A stretch of DNA of 64,000 nucleotides from Nematostella vectensis (taxonomy: Eukaryota; Cnidaria; Anthozoa; Actiniaria; Edwardsiidae): positions 8,297,994 to 8,361,993 of the forward strand of contig NC_064047.1 in assembly GCF_932526225.1 (NCBI RefSeq), given 5' to 3'. The translations under genes were made by a program, and so were the position numbers. The notes under the pieces are model-generated. The model searched no databases. It was not told the origin of the DNA and saw nothing but the letters and a program-made list of their open reading frames with translations. Shown one piece after another: positions 1-24,215 of the stretch (position 1 is the stretch's first letter; each line of letters begins with the position of its first letter).

Positions 1-236
1 AATGAAGAAATAGGCCATTCCAGCTATAAGCATGCGCGCGTTTCACCATGGGTACCTACCTACCTTACCGGCATGCAGCGCGCGCTTCGTTTGATGTAAG
101 CTTAAAAAAGCGCCCGCTGCATTCTGGTAGTCTGGTAGTCGTATTTAAAACGAGAGAAAATGCAATGCCCAGACCGCCCAACATTGTTTAAATGATGTAA
201 GTCCTGGATAGTGGTATCCTCTGGTATTTCACGTAA

Positions 237-365
237 AGGCCGATTTAGACGTGTCCGTAGCGGAGTTGAAGAGCTGATTTAGACTTTGCGACTTGAGTTG
301 TATGCTGACGCGAGCGTGTCGCATGCGATGGTTGTAGGCAAAAATCGTAGCGTCTTAATCGGCTT
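237..365. mobile_element. Short copy of TAA-flanked inverted-repeat element
   Basis: Begins AGGCCGATTTAGACG and ends with the near-complement CGTCTTAATCGGCT. Its interior matches the right end of the longer elements at 17326-17949 and 40593-41328, so it looks like an internally deleted derivative. Confidence 0.7.
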
Positions 366-809
366 TGAGCACCCCTGTTTTCGGGGGTAGTCGCCTTTAC
401 GACATTTGGAGTAGATGCAAAACTCCTGAAACTAGTCCTTATCATCAACCACCAGCCGCGTACCCAGAATTGGCTGGGGGGGGGGGGGGGGGGTGCGCAG
501 TCATAGAAATCATATGGAAAAAGCGTAGAATTTGAAGATTCCTTAATGAGAAATGACCCACTTCTGGCCGCCAAGGGGGGGGGGGGGGGGGGTGCACGCG
601 CATCTGGCCACAGGACGCATTTTGTAATAATACTGGGACGAACCGAACTGCTAGGACCAATTTTACTGCCAGTGAAAGCGACGACAATAAGTTTTGGTGT
701 GTGTGTGTGTGTGGGGGGTACCTAACTAGTGGTTTTCCTCACTTAAGACTCTCCCCTGATAAAATAAATATTGAAGTGAAAACGGTTTTACACACTCTAA
801 ATTGTGATT

Positions 810-819
810 TTTATTTATT
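810..819 (-). terminator. Candidate polyadenylation signals, peroxidase
   Basis: Two overlapping AATAAA hexamers on the minus strand lie about 320 nt past the peroxidase stop. Position fits a 3' UTR end; no transcript evidence is available. Confidence 0.35.
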
Positions 820-1136
820 TAAATCACTGTGCTTGTAATACAAAACTCTATGGTGTTTGCTATGATGGCCTGGACTAATAGTAAACTAAAATTGCAAGCT
901 GTATTTGCAAGTTATATCTGTAAAATTGGCTTGCTTTTACAGGCAGAATTTTCGCGCTATTTGCAGTGCGATAAAATCGCCACAAAATATCAACCAGTAT
1001 CGTGGGACAAAAGTTACTAGTTCACACAAAACGAACTTCTAAACACAAACATAGCACCAGGGATAGACCAGGTGCTAGAAATTTTTTAAATGTGATGAAA
1101 ACAAGCTTGCGTTTGATCTTTCAGCAGCTAATGTCA

Positions 1137-13144
<12,008 letters not shown>

Positions 13145-13623
13145 GCTTGCCTGTCAAAACTATAAAGAGAGCATGAAAGATTCAGCGTCATTTCAGGCTG
13201 TGTGTTTGGTACATCCGAGAAAAGGTTAGCAGGTCAGTGTATCGTTATCGTTGGGCAACCTGTGGCCAAGACTGCGCTTTTCTGCGATCAAGGGGGGTGG
13301 GAGGGATTTTCATTCCTCCTTGCCCAGAGGGTTTTTACCCAATGATTATCCCATGATTTTACGAATAGATTCAAGACATACGGAGTTTATTTCGAAGTGT
13401 GCTAGGGCTGGTTTCCCGCAAACTCTGACATATTGACCTACTCTAATCTAATTCCGACTTCTAATTGGTCTATGTAGTTAAACAATATCTACACGCTGAT
13501 TTGCTTATTGCGTTTTCAAATGGAAACAAACAAACAATGGGAAAGGAATGTGGTTTGGTTTACAGCAGCCGCTTGTGGGGAAGGCGTGTGTGACACTAAA
13601 AGCGCCTGCTAAGCAGACTATGC

Positions 13624-13812
13624 CAAGAGCTGCAGTAGGCCTCAAAATATTGAAGGAGGCACGATACAGAAACATTAAGTTGAAGGGGGGAGGGGGCACA
13701 GCCACGCCCATACTGTTCATTTCCTTCTAATTATTTAACATATAGGGGGAGAGTGGCACGTGCCACACCCCAATCCCTTACGGCGTGCACGTGCCCCAAC
13801 CACGCCCTTACG
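13624..13812. mobile_element. GC-run MITE
   Basis: Contains AAATATTGAAGGAGGCACGATACAG, then GGGCACAGCCACGCCC, ending near CTTACGGCCCTG. The left part recurs at 37170-37262, at the edge of copy B. Confidence 0.5.
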
Positions 13813-14204
13813 GCCCTGTTGCTTCAAATTTGCTAGTGAGCTATTTGTCTCCTCTTTTTGCTAGTAAGCTATTCACTATGTCAAGGTATTGAGTGACTGA
13901 GTGAGTGAATGTAAACAATAGATAAATACTGACAATTATGCGTCCTTAGTGCCTATGACCAGCGGGCGGCAGTGGAATTCGCCTAGGTACTTTATATATT
14001 ATATATTGTCAATGGTAGGGGTTAGGGTTAGAACATATATAATACCATATATAACGTACCTATCGAAGTTCGAGGCTGAACAATTGTAATAACAAGGGAG
14101 AAACGTGGAATGGACATATGGACAAAGTAGAATGGAATAAAGTCCTAAGAATAAATACATATATGTTGAAAAGTAAAACAATTTTTCTAAAGTCTTTCGA
14201 ATAA

Positions 14205-14440
14205 TGTCAGAGCATCTTAATTAAATCACCCACTCCTTTGTTATTGTTTATCATTGAAAACACAACGGTTTATTTGCAAGGAAACTTCAAAACAACCATC
14301 TACGAATAAAGTCTGATATATTGACGATATTTGATTGAAAATATCTTGGTTTTACTTGCTTGAATTAGCTGAAGGAAATGGATGCTTTGGATGACTCTCC
14401 TCCATTAAGCATTAAATGGCGGCTTGATATTGGCCTTATT
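14205..14440. mobile_element. TTAAAGAATG/GGCCTT short element
   Basis: Shares with 57795, 62690 and 49262 an ATCA.CCACTCC start, the core ATTTGATTGAAAATATCTTGG, and an end close to AAATGGCGGC...TTGGCC. Roughly complementary ends suggest a MITE family; there is no coding content. Confidence 0.55.
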
Positions 14441-14850
14441 TAACATGACAATTATGATCCTACAGGTGTGCTTTAATTCGTATCACCACAAGTCTGACCA
14501 ACCGATTGATCAGAAAAATAATGATTTTGTTTGACTGTCTGTTCGATTACATACTCGTATCAATCATAGGAAGTGAACGATAAAAAGTGTCGGTATTGGT
14601 CCTTGTTTCTCTAAAAAATGTCCCGAGGCTTATCTAGGCTTTTCCAAATAATCAGACGTGACGACTATGAAACAACAGCTCCACATTCTTGTCTTCAGAA
14701 CAGTAACAAACTTCCACAAGACCTGATTCTTTTAAACTAAGGAATAAGAATAAGAACGGAACTTCTCAAGAAAGGACCGGCCATTCTGTGACAAAGTGGT
14801 ACACACACGTTCCACATTATGCAGGGAAAATATTTGTTGTGTATCTATCT

Positions 14851-15938
14851 ATCATTAATTTCTGTGTGGTTTTGGGTAATTGAACATATTGCTTCCGTTA
14901 TCCTGTGATCGTTTTTAAAACCTTCCAAATTCTTATATTTTTTTTTTTCAGTTAAAACCGGGAATAGATCGGACCAGCTTCTCGGGCCTCCTGTGGTGTG
15001 ACGCGATAGGACATCCTAGCGGTGCTTTCTGTGCAAAAGCGAAGCCTGCGGCTAAATCGACTCAAGAGACTTTATAGATCTAGGAATTAGGGTTAGCGCT
15101 TAAGACTGAAGATATTAGGATTGTTGAAGAAGATATAAGAATATTGTTGTCCGATTTGTAATTTATATGTGCAATAGACTTCAGATGCTTTTTTTGAGAG
15201 AGAAACTCTAATTGTTTGCCATTTTCATCGCTTTTTATGTACACAATGCTTGATGGTAGGCAATAAATAAGATAATGTTCTTCCTAATTCATGGACCAGG
15301 CCTACGGAACAACTTCATAACAAGCGAAACGATAAGAAAAAAAAAGATGACGCCGTAGATGGTCTACTTTCTTGTGCACCCGGCTGAAACCATCCATCTA
15401 CTATCATCCATTAACTACCATCAACGTTCGCAATTCAATTAAACATAACTATCAGCAAGATAAAATACTTGCTTGTAATATCCTCTCATTTAAACATAAC
15501 GGTATAGTTGTTAATAGAGGAGGCTGATGGTCATGAGCCATCATCGACGTTCTCGCGAAGCAGAACGATGCGCCGGTTTAGTTCATGAAATGTCCCATTG
15601 GCTGCAAAAATAGCATTTCTGCCTCTCAATCAAAATAAAAAGATCTTCACTTATTAAAAGGGCGTATCATTAAGAGCTTTATCATTATTTAAGAGACCTT
15701 CCCGTGCTGCGGTGGTAGAAAGTTTTGCTGCTTTCGTTCATGAATGTTACGAGTTGTTGCAAAAATAGCTTTCTGTGTCTCAATCAAAACCAATAAATCT
15801 TTATTTATTAAAAGGGCGTCAATATTAAAACATAAAACTATCTTAAAACCTTTATTATTTAAGATAAAATATCACAGTTACAATTTAAGCTCACTCACCT
15901 GAAAAACGTCCTCCTTCCTTATCTCCCAGGCCGAGCCC
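14851..15938. other. Copy-A-only segment
   Basis: Absent from copy B, where GTGTATCTAT joins CCCCAAAATAATGG directly (37880-37903). No terminal inverted repeats and no gene recognised. It could be a deletion in B or an insertion in A; it contains a local repeat (TTTCTGC/GTCTCAATCAAAA, 15618 and 15771). Confidence 0.55.
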
Positions 15939-17325
15939 CAAAATAATGGCTCAAACCGACTGGTATGTATTATATAAAGAAGGTGGAATATTTTTTACCG
16001 GTTCAAAGCTTTTAATTAAGATTGTGCATGATTTAAAAAGACATATTACGTGACCTCGTTTAAGAGGGTTAACAGAGTTAAAAACAGCATGGGTGCGAAA
16101 CACAAAGGCATATATTTTCCTGTTAGTAAGGATCTATTTATTATCAAAAGTTGCTTATATGTCTGATTTCGGACATAGATTGAAGTCTTCTATCCGGGCT
16201 CATCACCCCTTTATATTAACACCGGGAAGTTGTAGCTAGCTCGAAGGTATCGGTATTTGAAAAGAATGGAATTAAAGTTCAGACGGCTGTCTTTTTTTTG
16301 CTGGCTGCATCCGCAGCACGCTTCATTTAATTTTGTTTTTGTCATTATGTTTCTATTAAAATTCCTTTATATAGGGGCTACACTATCGTACTCTTGCAAT
16401 CCACCAATCCTTTGAAGTTGTGCTTAGTTATAATATTCCTCTTTTTTGGGGAATACTTTGCGTAAGTTTGATGTTTTGGAAATACTTTGCGTTCCTTTAA
16501 TAGTTTGATGTTTTGGGAATACTTTGCGTTCCTTTAATAGTTTGATGTTAATTAACTATCAATGCTCTTAATGGACGAATTGGCCCCAAAGAAATCGACT
16601 TATGAAGCGTTTGCAAAACGTGCTGAGTCCCACGCTCATAACATGCATTTAACATTTCGAGATTTTAGAACGTATCCCAGTCCTTTTAACATGAAATCAA
16701 ATCAAAGTTGCCTTTTTTAGATTATTTACATGCACAATACACATTGAAAAACAGTATTGTTATCAGGTTGTATTTTTATTTGGCTGTAATTTCAGCTTTT
16801 GAGCCTTTTGATCGGTTGTCACGCGATTGCACCTACAACTTCGTATTTAAAGAATGTAGATCAACCACTCCTTTATTACTTTTAACATTCGAAAATACAT
16901 CGCTTTCTTTACAAGAAAACTTCAAAATAACCACCCTATTAACTATACGTTTATTGTGTAGTTCCATAATATATCCATACCCGGAGGTATGACCCCCCAC
17001 CTCTCTGGAATGTCCATTTTGGGTACGATTTTTGACCCCCCACACCCCACCCCTACTATATTTCCTTGTACTGAAAATGATCAGAATAAATCGGCCTTCA
17101 TTATGTATAGATGTGGGGGGACCTTGAGTATTCGGTTGAAAGCAGCTCAGCCGCTTTGATCTTATTTGCTTAAAGTTAAATGAGAGGTGTCGTACAAATC
17201 TCTTCTCTGTGACATTGAAGTTCTAATTTTCTCCCTATTGGAACTGCTTTTTTTTTTTTTTTTTTTTGGTTTTTGCTTTTTTAACAAGTTTGAAAAGTGC
17301 TTTGTCATCGCGAAAGCTTTAATAA

Positions 17326-17949
17326 AGGCCGATTAAGACGCTACGATTTTTTCCTACAACCATCGCATGCGACATGACTTAGCTCTGATTTAGACACTTT
17401 TCGCTTACGTCTCAAGGAAATCGCGTACGACTTTTGCACTTTTTACTCGTCGAGGACTGGGGCCAACAACAAAAAAACCATGGCGGACCGTCGCACTTTT
17501 GCAGCTGCAGCAATTGCTGCTGCAATTTTACGCCGTAATAAAAACAAATGGAAAAAGACGAAGAAGGGTCAGAGAGAAGGAACGGCTGACAGAATGGGTC
17601 ATATTGTTTAATCTTAGAGGAGCAACGTATGGCCAAAGATCCACGCCGACGATATCTTCGTATGGGGTATGGATTTCCGCCATATTTACGAACTAAAACA
17701 GTCATCGCCTCCCGTCTCTCCCCCTGAAAGAAAGATTCGCCTCAATGCTTCTGTTATTTTACCAAATATGGGCACAAAGTCGTAGAGTTTTGAAACATGA
17801 TTCAAAAGTTCTACAACTTGTTCGTGTCGTAAGCTCTTGTCGTAGCGGAGTTGTAGAGCTGATTTAGACTTTGCGTCTTGAGTTTTATGCTGACGCAAGC
17901 GTTTCGCATGCGATTGTTATAGGCAAAATCGTATCGTCTAAATCGGCCT
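17326..17949. mobile_element. PIF/Harbinger-like element in copy A
   Basis: Terminal inverted repeats AGGCCGATTAAGACG and CGTCTAAATCGGCCT are flanked by direct TAA repeats (17323-17325 and 17950-17952). A 3-bp TAA target duplication fits PIF/Harbinger-type transposition. A short frame starting MADRRTFAAAA is present but no transposase core is seen, so the element is non-autonomous. Family assignment is inference. Confidence 0.7.
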
Positions 17950-19019
17950 TAAGGGTACGGTATTACGAGCAAAAGAATTATCTAACTTGTTGCCCTTTCA
18001 ACCAATCAAGCGTCAGACGTGTGGCTTGAGATGTGACGTCATTTTGATACAAGAAAAGTTGATTCATTATAGTAACACCCACAACATTCAAATAGTTTTG
18101 TTGCAAGACTTTGGATGGTTTTGTTGCTCGTATTACTGTACCTTGAGCAAAAACAGGGCAAATACAACCAGTTGAGGTGGGAATATTTTTATTTAAGACA
18201 AAAAAGACATTACTAAATATATTTGTGAAACTATCCGAAAGCCCGTGCTCAAAAGATTATTTTTGTTCACTCGTGTTGGTTGCCCCAGTGACCTTGACTG
18301 AAGAATTCGCTGTTTGACTGCTATTCAATTAGTAATTCGCATTCGATCACTTAACCAACTCAGTAAAAGCAAAATATACAATAGTTACATTTGACAAAGA
18401 AACGGATAATTCAGGAAAATAATAGCATTTTCAAACTCGAGGTCTACGTGTAAAATTCAAATATTTTAGACTTGGCAAGTTTGTCTGTTCTCTCGTTGAA
18501 AGAGCGGATGTAACTTTTCGTTGAAAGCGTGGAGAGGGAGACTTCCTCCATAATATGGAGGTTCTTTTTTTTTTTCTGTTATGGAATTTGCTTTCTGATT
18601 CACACACACAAATTCCTAAAAATGTGCAACATTTAGGATGTTCCCTGACAGAATGCCTAACTTTTGATTGGCGAATGATTACGAAAAGTACCTTGAGTAT
18701 TATGCATAGTTATGAAAGAGGCGGTTATTTAGCTTAAGGTACGGTAATACCAGCAACAATACCATCCAACTTGTCTCAACCAATCACAAGCGTCAGTGTG
18801 GCTTGAGTTGTGTTGACGTCATTTTGCTATGAGAAAACCTGGTTCTTTGTGGTAGTACGCGCAACATTCACAAGCTTTGTTGAATAAGGTAGAACGACCT
18901 TCTACTTTCTGAAACAAACTTATTCAGCTTGCACCGTTTGTGTTGCGAAACAATTTTGAATGATTTTTTGCTCGTATTAGTACCTTTAGATAAGTCATAT
19001 TGTGAAGAAAATTATAAAG

Positions 19020-19178
19020 TCACAAATGTACTCCTTTTGAAGAACTAAAGATGACTGCACTGTCACTTCCCTTTCTCTGTTTGACAAGTAAACAGATGCA
19101 GACGACAGTTACCACTAGCATCAGCACAACCAATAGAATGAGGACAACAAGGATAGCGGTCACGTGACCCACCAGGAC
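19020..19178 (-). CDS. MCO A exon 11 (membrane anchor)
   Basis: Acceptor GTGACAG, then [15 protein letters not shown] and further hydrophobic residues, [11 protein letters not shown] and a stop: one transmembrane helix with a 20-residue basic/serine tail. No initiator Met precedes it. Confidence 0.82.
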   Translation of the reverse strand, partial: VLVGHVTAILVVLILLVVLMLVVTVVCICLLVKQRKGSDSAVIFSSSKGVHL

Positions 19179-19798
19179 CTGTCACACAGACACGTGATCA
19201 GATAAAACAATCATAAAAAATAAAAATGTATGTCTATCAAGATAGTTTATTTTAGGAACAAGTAAATTAGTCGACGTAGAACAAAATTAGGTGGAGTGAA
19301 AATGAAATTTGAAAACATAGTGAGATCAAATAAAATGAGATGAAATTGAGATGAATTTAGTACCTGAAATGTAAGCATTGTCTTAATTACACGAGTTTCG
19401 CGAGATTCTCGAAATATCACGAAATAAAAGTTATATAATATGTAAGATCTTGGTAGAAGACCGGCATCACTAAAGAATTTCAAAATGTTAGAAGCCATAT
19501 GGCCCAAAGACCTGTGGTGGAAACTTGTGGTGTTCTGAAACGTTAGGGCCTGGGTGGATTTTTCAAAATGGCGGCCTGCGAAATCTTAGAAAACCCAAAT
19601 TCCTGCAAATTTACGCAGTGGAAATTCACTCGACGTACACAGTTCTAAGGCGATTAAAAAGCGAGGAAAATGGTATTGAAGCAGACTTCCAAATATGGCA
19701 TGTAATGTTCTAATAAGGATGAATTGACTGTGCAGCTGGAAAAACAAAAGTTAAAAAAAAAAAAAGATTTTAAAAAAGGCATCCAACCAAATGCTCAC

Positions 19799-20037
19799 CT
19801 CACAATACTCGTCATTCCTCGTCTTGGTGACAAGAGGGGCATGCGCAGTACAACCTCCATCAAGACACTTTTCATTGCTTTTTAGCATATCCTGGAAGGC
19901 ACTCTGCCCGAGAGAGAACTGCTGACAAGTAGGGAATGCAGGCGGGGCGGGAGGTTGCTTGGCAAACGACTCATTCAGTATCAGCGCCATACCCTCGGTC
20001 ATGTGATTTCCCACGTGACAATGAACGAACCAATAGC
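19799..20037 (-). CDS. MCO A exon 10 (copper motif 4, HCH)
   Basis: Encodes [16 protein letters not shown], the His-Cys-His type 1/type 3 motif, intact at sequence level. Differs from B at CLDGG/CLDGV and AHAP/AHAH. Confidence 0.82.
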
Positions 20038-20095
20038 CTTCGACGAAACAAAAAAAATAGTATAAAATCTAATTGAATCAGATTTCCGTGTAAGT

Positions 20096-20098
<3 letters not shown>

Positions 20099-20160
<62 letters not shown>

Positions 20161-20190
20161 TAGATAGATTAGATAGATTAGATAGATTGC
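20099..20190. repeat. (GATA)n microsatellite, copy A
   Basis: About 20 GATA units grading into TTAGATAGA. Copy B has only a remnant (43483-43504). Confidence 0.95.
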
Positions 20191-20559
20191 AGTATTACAA
20201 CAAAATTTTAGGTTAAAACGCAATCAAAGATTATTATTATTACTATTATTATTGTGTATAGTCACAAATTCGGAAAACCGTTTTGTTTTAAACACTTTAC
20301 AAAAACTAGTTATACTAGCTCTCAGTGAATAGTCCTGGCTTTCTGTGACTCGACATGTTGAAATTTACGGGTATAGAGTATTAGTAGTATACTCCAGGGA
20401 TCATTATGCGCAACGCCCGTTTCTGGACATAGACTGATTCTTTCAATGAGTTCGAAAGTTATACTCCTTTCAGGAATATAGCAGGCTCAGAAATAAAATA
20501 TTCGGGGGAGCACAATACAGAAACAATAAGAAAGTCTTGGGAGGGGTGTAGCCACGCCC

Positions 20560-21160
20560 CTACTGGTAGGGGGCAGCCACGCCCCTACCGGGAGAGGGGC
20601 AGCCACGCCCCCACTGGGAGGGGGCAGCCACGCCCTACTGGATGTGCAGCCACGCCCCTACTGGGGGTGCAGCCACGCCCCTACTGGGGGTGCAGCCACG
20701 CCCCTACTGGAAGGGTGCAGCCACGCCCCTACGGGAGGGGCAGCCACGCCCCTACTGGGAGGGGTGCAGCCACGCCCCTACTGAGTGGGGGCAGCCACGA
20801 CCCTACTGGGAGGGGGCAGCCACGCCCCTACCGGGAGGGGGCAGCCACGCCCCTACCGGGAGGGGCAGCCACGCCCCTACTGGGGGTACAGCCACGCCCC
20901 TACCGGGGGCAGCCACGCCCCTACCGGGGCAGCCACGCCCCTACCGGGGCAGCCACGCTCCTACTGGGAGGGGTGTAGCCACGCCCATACTGAGAGGGGC
21001 CAGCCACGCCCCTACTGGGAGGGGTGCAGCCACGCCCCTATTGGGAGGGGCAGCCACGCCCCTACTGGGGGGGCAGCCACGCCCCTACTGGGAGGGGTGC
21101 AGCCACGCCCCTACTGGGGGGGCAGCCACGCCCCTACTGGGGGGGAGGAGAGGCACGTGT
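20560..21160. repeat. CAGCCACGCCCCTACTGG minisatellite, copy A
   Basis: About 24 units of 22-26 bp expanded inside a GC-run MITE in MCO A intron 9. Copy B has about three units at the matching site (43928-44000). The Pro/Gly-rich frames are artefacts. Confidence 0.9.
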
Positions 21161-21209
21161 CCCCAGTGCACCCCCCTGTTACGGCCCTGCGTATTCCTAT
21201 AGCACGCAC

Positions 21210-21423
21210 CTGGATTCTCTTTACTGAGTCTCACGACCGTGTAACCGAACGATGGGACAACCACCGTGTCCTTTAGAGGGGGGTTGTCGAAATTGAGATC
21301 CTTGGGCTGCCCCGCGGACCATCTCTGTCGGCTACAGAAGTCGTTGTCGCAAGTGATGTCGGGATTGATGCCCAAGATTTGACCGGTCGTCTCGTTCTGC
21401 ATGGGGTAGCCGATCTTCAACAC
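21210..21423 (-). CDS. MCO A exon 9
   Basis: Encodes [15 protein letters not shown] through [18 protein letters not shown] in the ancestral frame. Because of the upstream frameshift this frame would not be read. Confidence 0.8.
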
Positions 21424-22419
21424 CTGTTGATCAAATAACAGCAAAGAGAGCACAGATGAACTTGATTGAAAGAGTCAAAACTTTGATCTATCACAAAATT
21501 AATGGTTTTCTAATGTCCGGCTTATTTATTCCTATCTTATCTAGAATTTTTGAAAGAACTGATAGCAGGCCCATAGGGTTTGTTTGGAACCCCCCCCCCA
21601 CTTGACTGGAAAATCCTCAGTAATGAAAGCAAACTGTGTGCCACTGCGAGCTAAGACGAATAAAAGAGGATAGAGGATAGAGAAAATGGTCTGTTAAATG
21701 GGTAAACGAAGCCCCTCTCAAAATCTTGGCTTCGGGCCTGGGGGTCGTTTCTCAAAACTCCCGGTTATAATCGGGCCCGTTAGGGTACCGGGAGAGTTTT
21801 CCGGGCGAGGAAGAGCGTTTCTCAAAGCTAGCGGTAGGGTCCCGGTTGTTTACGGGTTCCCGACAAGCAAATCATAATTTTCAGAGTTAATGAATAGATT
21901 GGCAAAATAATTATTGAATATCTATAAAAATCGTGGATTTGTTGATGTCTGTAGACAACTGGTACCCCAACCACTGCTGTGGCATCGGCACTTTAAAAAA
22001 AAAAAGACAAAAAACAAGTAGATAAAGTCTCATTTTGTAGCAAAACTTCCAATACCTTCGCAAAGTTGTTTACATTTTTTAGGCGCACGGTGACAGCTAA
22101 ATGTCAAATCATTTGAGAGAAAAGAAACCTGATTGGCTGGTAGGGAATCCCATAAAATGATGTTAGCCGTGATTGGCCCCCTTCTTTCCGGGCAGTGGAA
22201 TGGTTTTCTCAAGTGATAAAAACTCACTACAACTCGACACAACTTGAAAATGGCGATATTTAATCGGAAAAAAACCACCAAAGTTTGATATTTCAACTTG
22301 GCCAATTCAAGATGAATAGTTGATCTATAAATTCTTCTAAAAATGTTAAGGAAAAACAACGTTTTGGGTATCAATTTTCGCATTCAAGGTAATCCCCGGT
22401 AAGTTAACGGGAGCTAGGC

Positions 22420-22485
22420 CTGTACCTGTCACGTGGCCTGTACCTGTCACGTGGCCTGTACCTGTCACGTGGCCTGTACCTGAAA
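22420..22485. repeat. Exon-8 donor minisatellite, MCO A
   Basis: Three intronic 18-bp units GTACAGGCCACGTGACAG directly after the exon 8 donor. Confidence 0.9.
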
Positions 22486-22840
22486 GCTGTGGCCATGGAC
22501 GTGGACGGCTGAGTTTTGCATTGTTGTAGGAGTTCAGCACTAGATGGATTGTCTTCCCTGGTGGGAGTTCAACCACGTGGGTGCACCAACAGCCTTCGTC
22601 CGAACACGCCTTCGCGCAGTCCGTGAGTCCCCACGTGTCAGGGTCTTGGAAGAGCGGGGCCCGGGGACTAATGAACCTTCGCGCGTTGACAGAGGAGCCA
22701 ATTGGGAAGCCAAAATTGAGAAAGACCTCGTGCACGTCGTCGTTGCGCTCGGGCTGATTGTCAATGACCTCGGGATCGTAGTATGTTTTGTCCAAGCGTA
22801 GGTCTGATACGGGGATACAGGTGTGGTGTGGAAACCAGAC
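22480..22840 (-). CDS. MCO A exon 8, frameshifted
   Basis: Matches copy B to NSYNNAKLS, then loses five bases (GATGA on the plus strand in B at about 45589) so [10 protein letters not shown] becomes an unrelated tail. The exon also has TTTCAG where B has TTCCAG at the donor. Confidence 0.85.
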
Positions 22841-22913
22841 CTTAGGAAAAACAGTCCATCGCAATATCACAACTGAATTACTGGTTTAATGCGCTAATGT
22901 AACCAGATCATAG

Positions 22914-23068
22914 CAGGGGCGGATCTAGCTTTTCGCTAAAAGGGGGTTTTTGCTCAATGACAAAGGGGTGAGGTTCTTTTTTATACATATTGCCATATTG
23001 CTTTCTGGCAGCCAAAAGGAGGGGGGGGGGGGGTTAAACCCCCTGAACCCTCCCCCTAGATCCGCTAT
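22914..23068. mobile_element. GGGGCGGATCTAG MITE in MCO A intron 7
   Basis: Same termini as 12178. It splits a local duplication of the sequence flanking the exon 8 acceptor (TTAGG.AAAACAGTCCATC appears on both sides), so that duplication is at least as old as the insertion. Confidence 0.7.
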
Positions 23069-23484
23069 TGCTTAGGGAGAACAGTCCATCTCAAAATCAC
23101 AATATCACAATGTAGCAAGATCTTAGGGAAAACAATACATTGCATTTCAAATGAACTACTGGTTAGTGTGCTAATGTAACCAGATCTTGGCTCCGAAACC
23201 TGCTCGCGCAAATAAGATCAATTCTCGCTCGGCTACTAGCGCAACTAAGCGCTTGTTAAGCAGGCTCGTCGGAGGTGTTTTGCAACCAGCGGAGGTGTTT
23301 TGCAACCAGCATAAAACTTTCTCGTTCTCAAAGCTTTTAAAAGCCTCTCGTCTGGTACAAGATGCAAAAAATTAATTATTAATGCATATTGATCATTTAT
23401 TGCATCTTAAACTAGACAAATGGAAAACAATCTCAATTTCGCGTTAAAATGCACAGGACAACCATTATCTAGAAACCACCGTAC

Positions 23485-23824
23485 CTTGCTGTAGATTCTC
23501 CACGGACAGTTTAGTACCACACAGGGGAACTCTTCGCTACATAATTTTTCTTCCGTCATCGGGTCCTCCCGACTGTCTTCTGATTCATACTGGAGTACGG
23601 CCCTCGCGTCCCAAACCCAGCCATCTGGGGGAGCACCTGGTCCAACGCCCGTCCGGAAGTTCACTCCCCTCATCCAGTAGCGAGTGTGTGTGGGCTTTGT
23701 CTTTGCTTTGAACTCGAACACGTAGGACTCGCCGTTTAAGATAATCGCAGAATCTACAGTGACGGGTTTGACGCGATGGCCATCACTTTCAACCACTGTC
23801 AGCTGATGCTGGTCTATGGCAAAT
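23485..23824 (-). CDS. MCO A exon 7
   Basis: Encodes [20 protein letters not shown] and [16 protein letters not shown], typical of cupredoxin domain 2 of laccase-like MCOs. 340 nt, phase 2 to 0. Confidence 0.88.
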
Positions 23825-24048
23825 CTGCGTAGGGTATATTTCGGATTATCAAACAGTAAAAGAGACAGATAAAAAGGTACAACATTTTTACTTGCATTTA
23901 TCTCAATATTTAAAAAAACATTATTTGGGGGCCTTCAGTGCGCTATGAGAGCCAAAGTTTTTTTTGGAGATTCAAAAGCAGCCACAGGAATAATGTTTAG
24001 TTTCTTTTATAAAATTATTTGTGTGATGATCACGTGTTGATGTGTATG

Positions 24049-24214
24049 CAAGGCCATAGCAGGGGGTGGGGCACTAGGAGCATGTGTCCCCCCCCGTTAT
24101 TACAAGGGAATAACAAGTAGGGGCGTGGCTGTGCCCCTCCCAATATTTTCTTAATGTTTCTGTATTATACCACCCCCCCCCCCCCTAATATTTCGAGGAA
24201 TGCTACGGCCCTGG
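24049..24214. mobile_element. GC-run MITE in MCO A intron 6
   Basis: Left end AAGGCCATAGCAGGGGG, right end GCTACGGCCCTGG: imperfect inverted ends around GGCGTGGCTGTGCCCC. It abuts the 57-bp array. Confidence 0.65.
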
Positions 24215-24215
24215 T

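Larger units (their letters stand above)
1..1136. other. Non-coding flank, peroxidase 3' side
   Basis: No coding similarity seen. It holds a short inverted-repeat element (237-365), two poly-G tracts (about 477-493 and 576-592) and a GT run near 700. Proline-rich frames here are translations of the poly-G tracts. Confidence 0.6.
13145..14441. other. Intergenic between peroxidase and duplicated block
   Basis: Peroxidase upstream region and 5' flank. It contains a GC-run MITE (13624-13812) and a copy of the TTAAAGAATG...GGCCTT element (about 14205-14440). Two GGGTTAG-like hexamers occur at about 14014; too few to call telomeric. No gene recognised. Confidence 0.5.

Noticed and set aside
14014-14030. 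Interstitial telomere repeat (GGGTTAG)
   Set aside because: Only about two hexamers; expected by chance in this much sequence.
20642-21276. Pro/Gly/Arg-rich frames
   Set aside because: Translation of the CAGCCACGCCCC minisatellite; collapses to three units in the paralogue.
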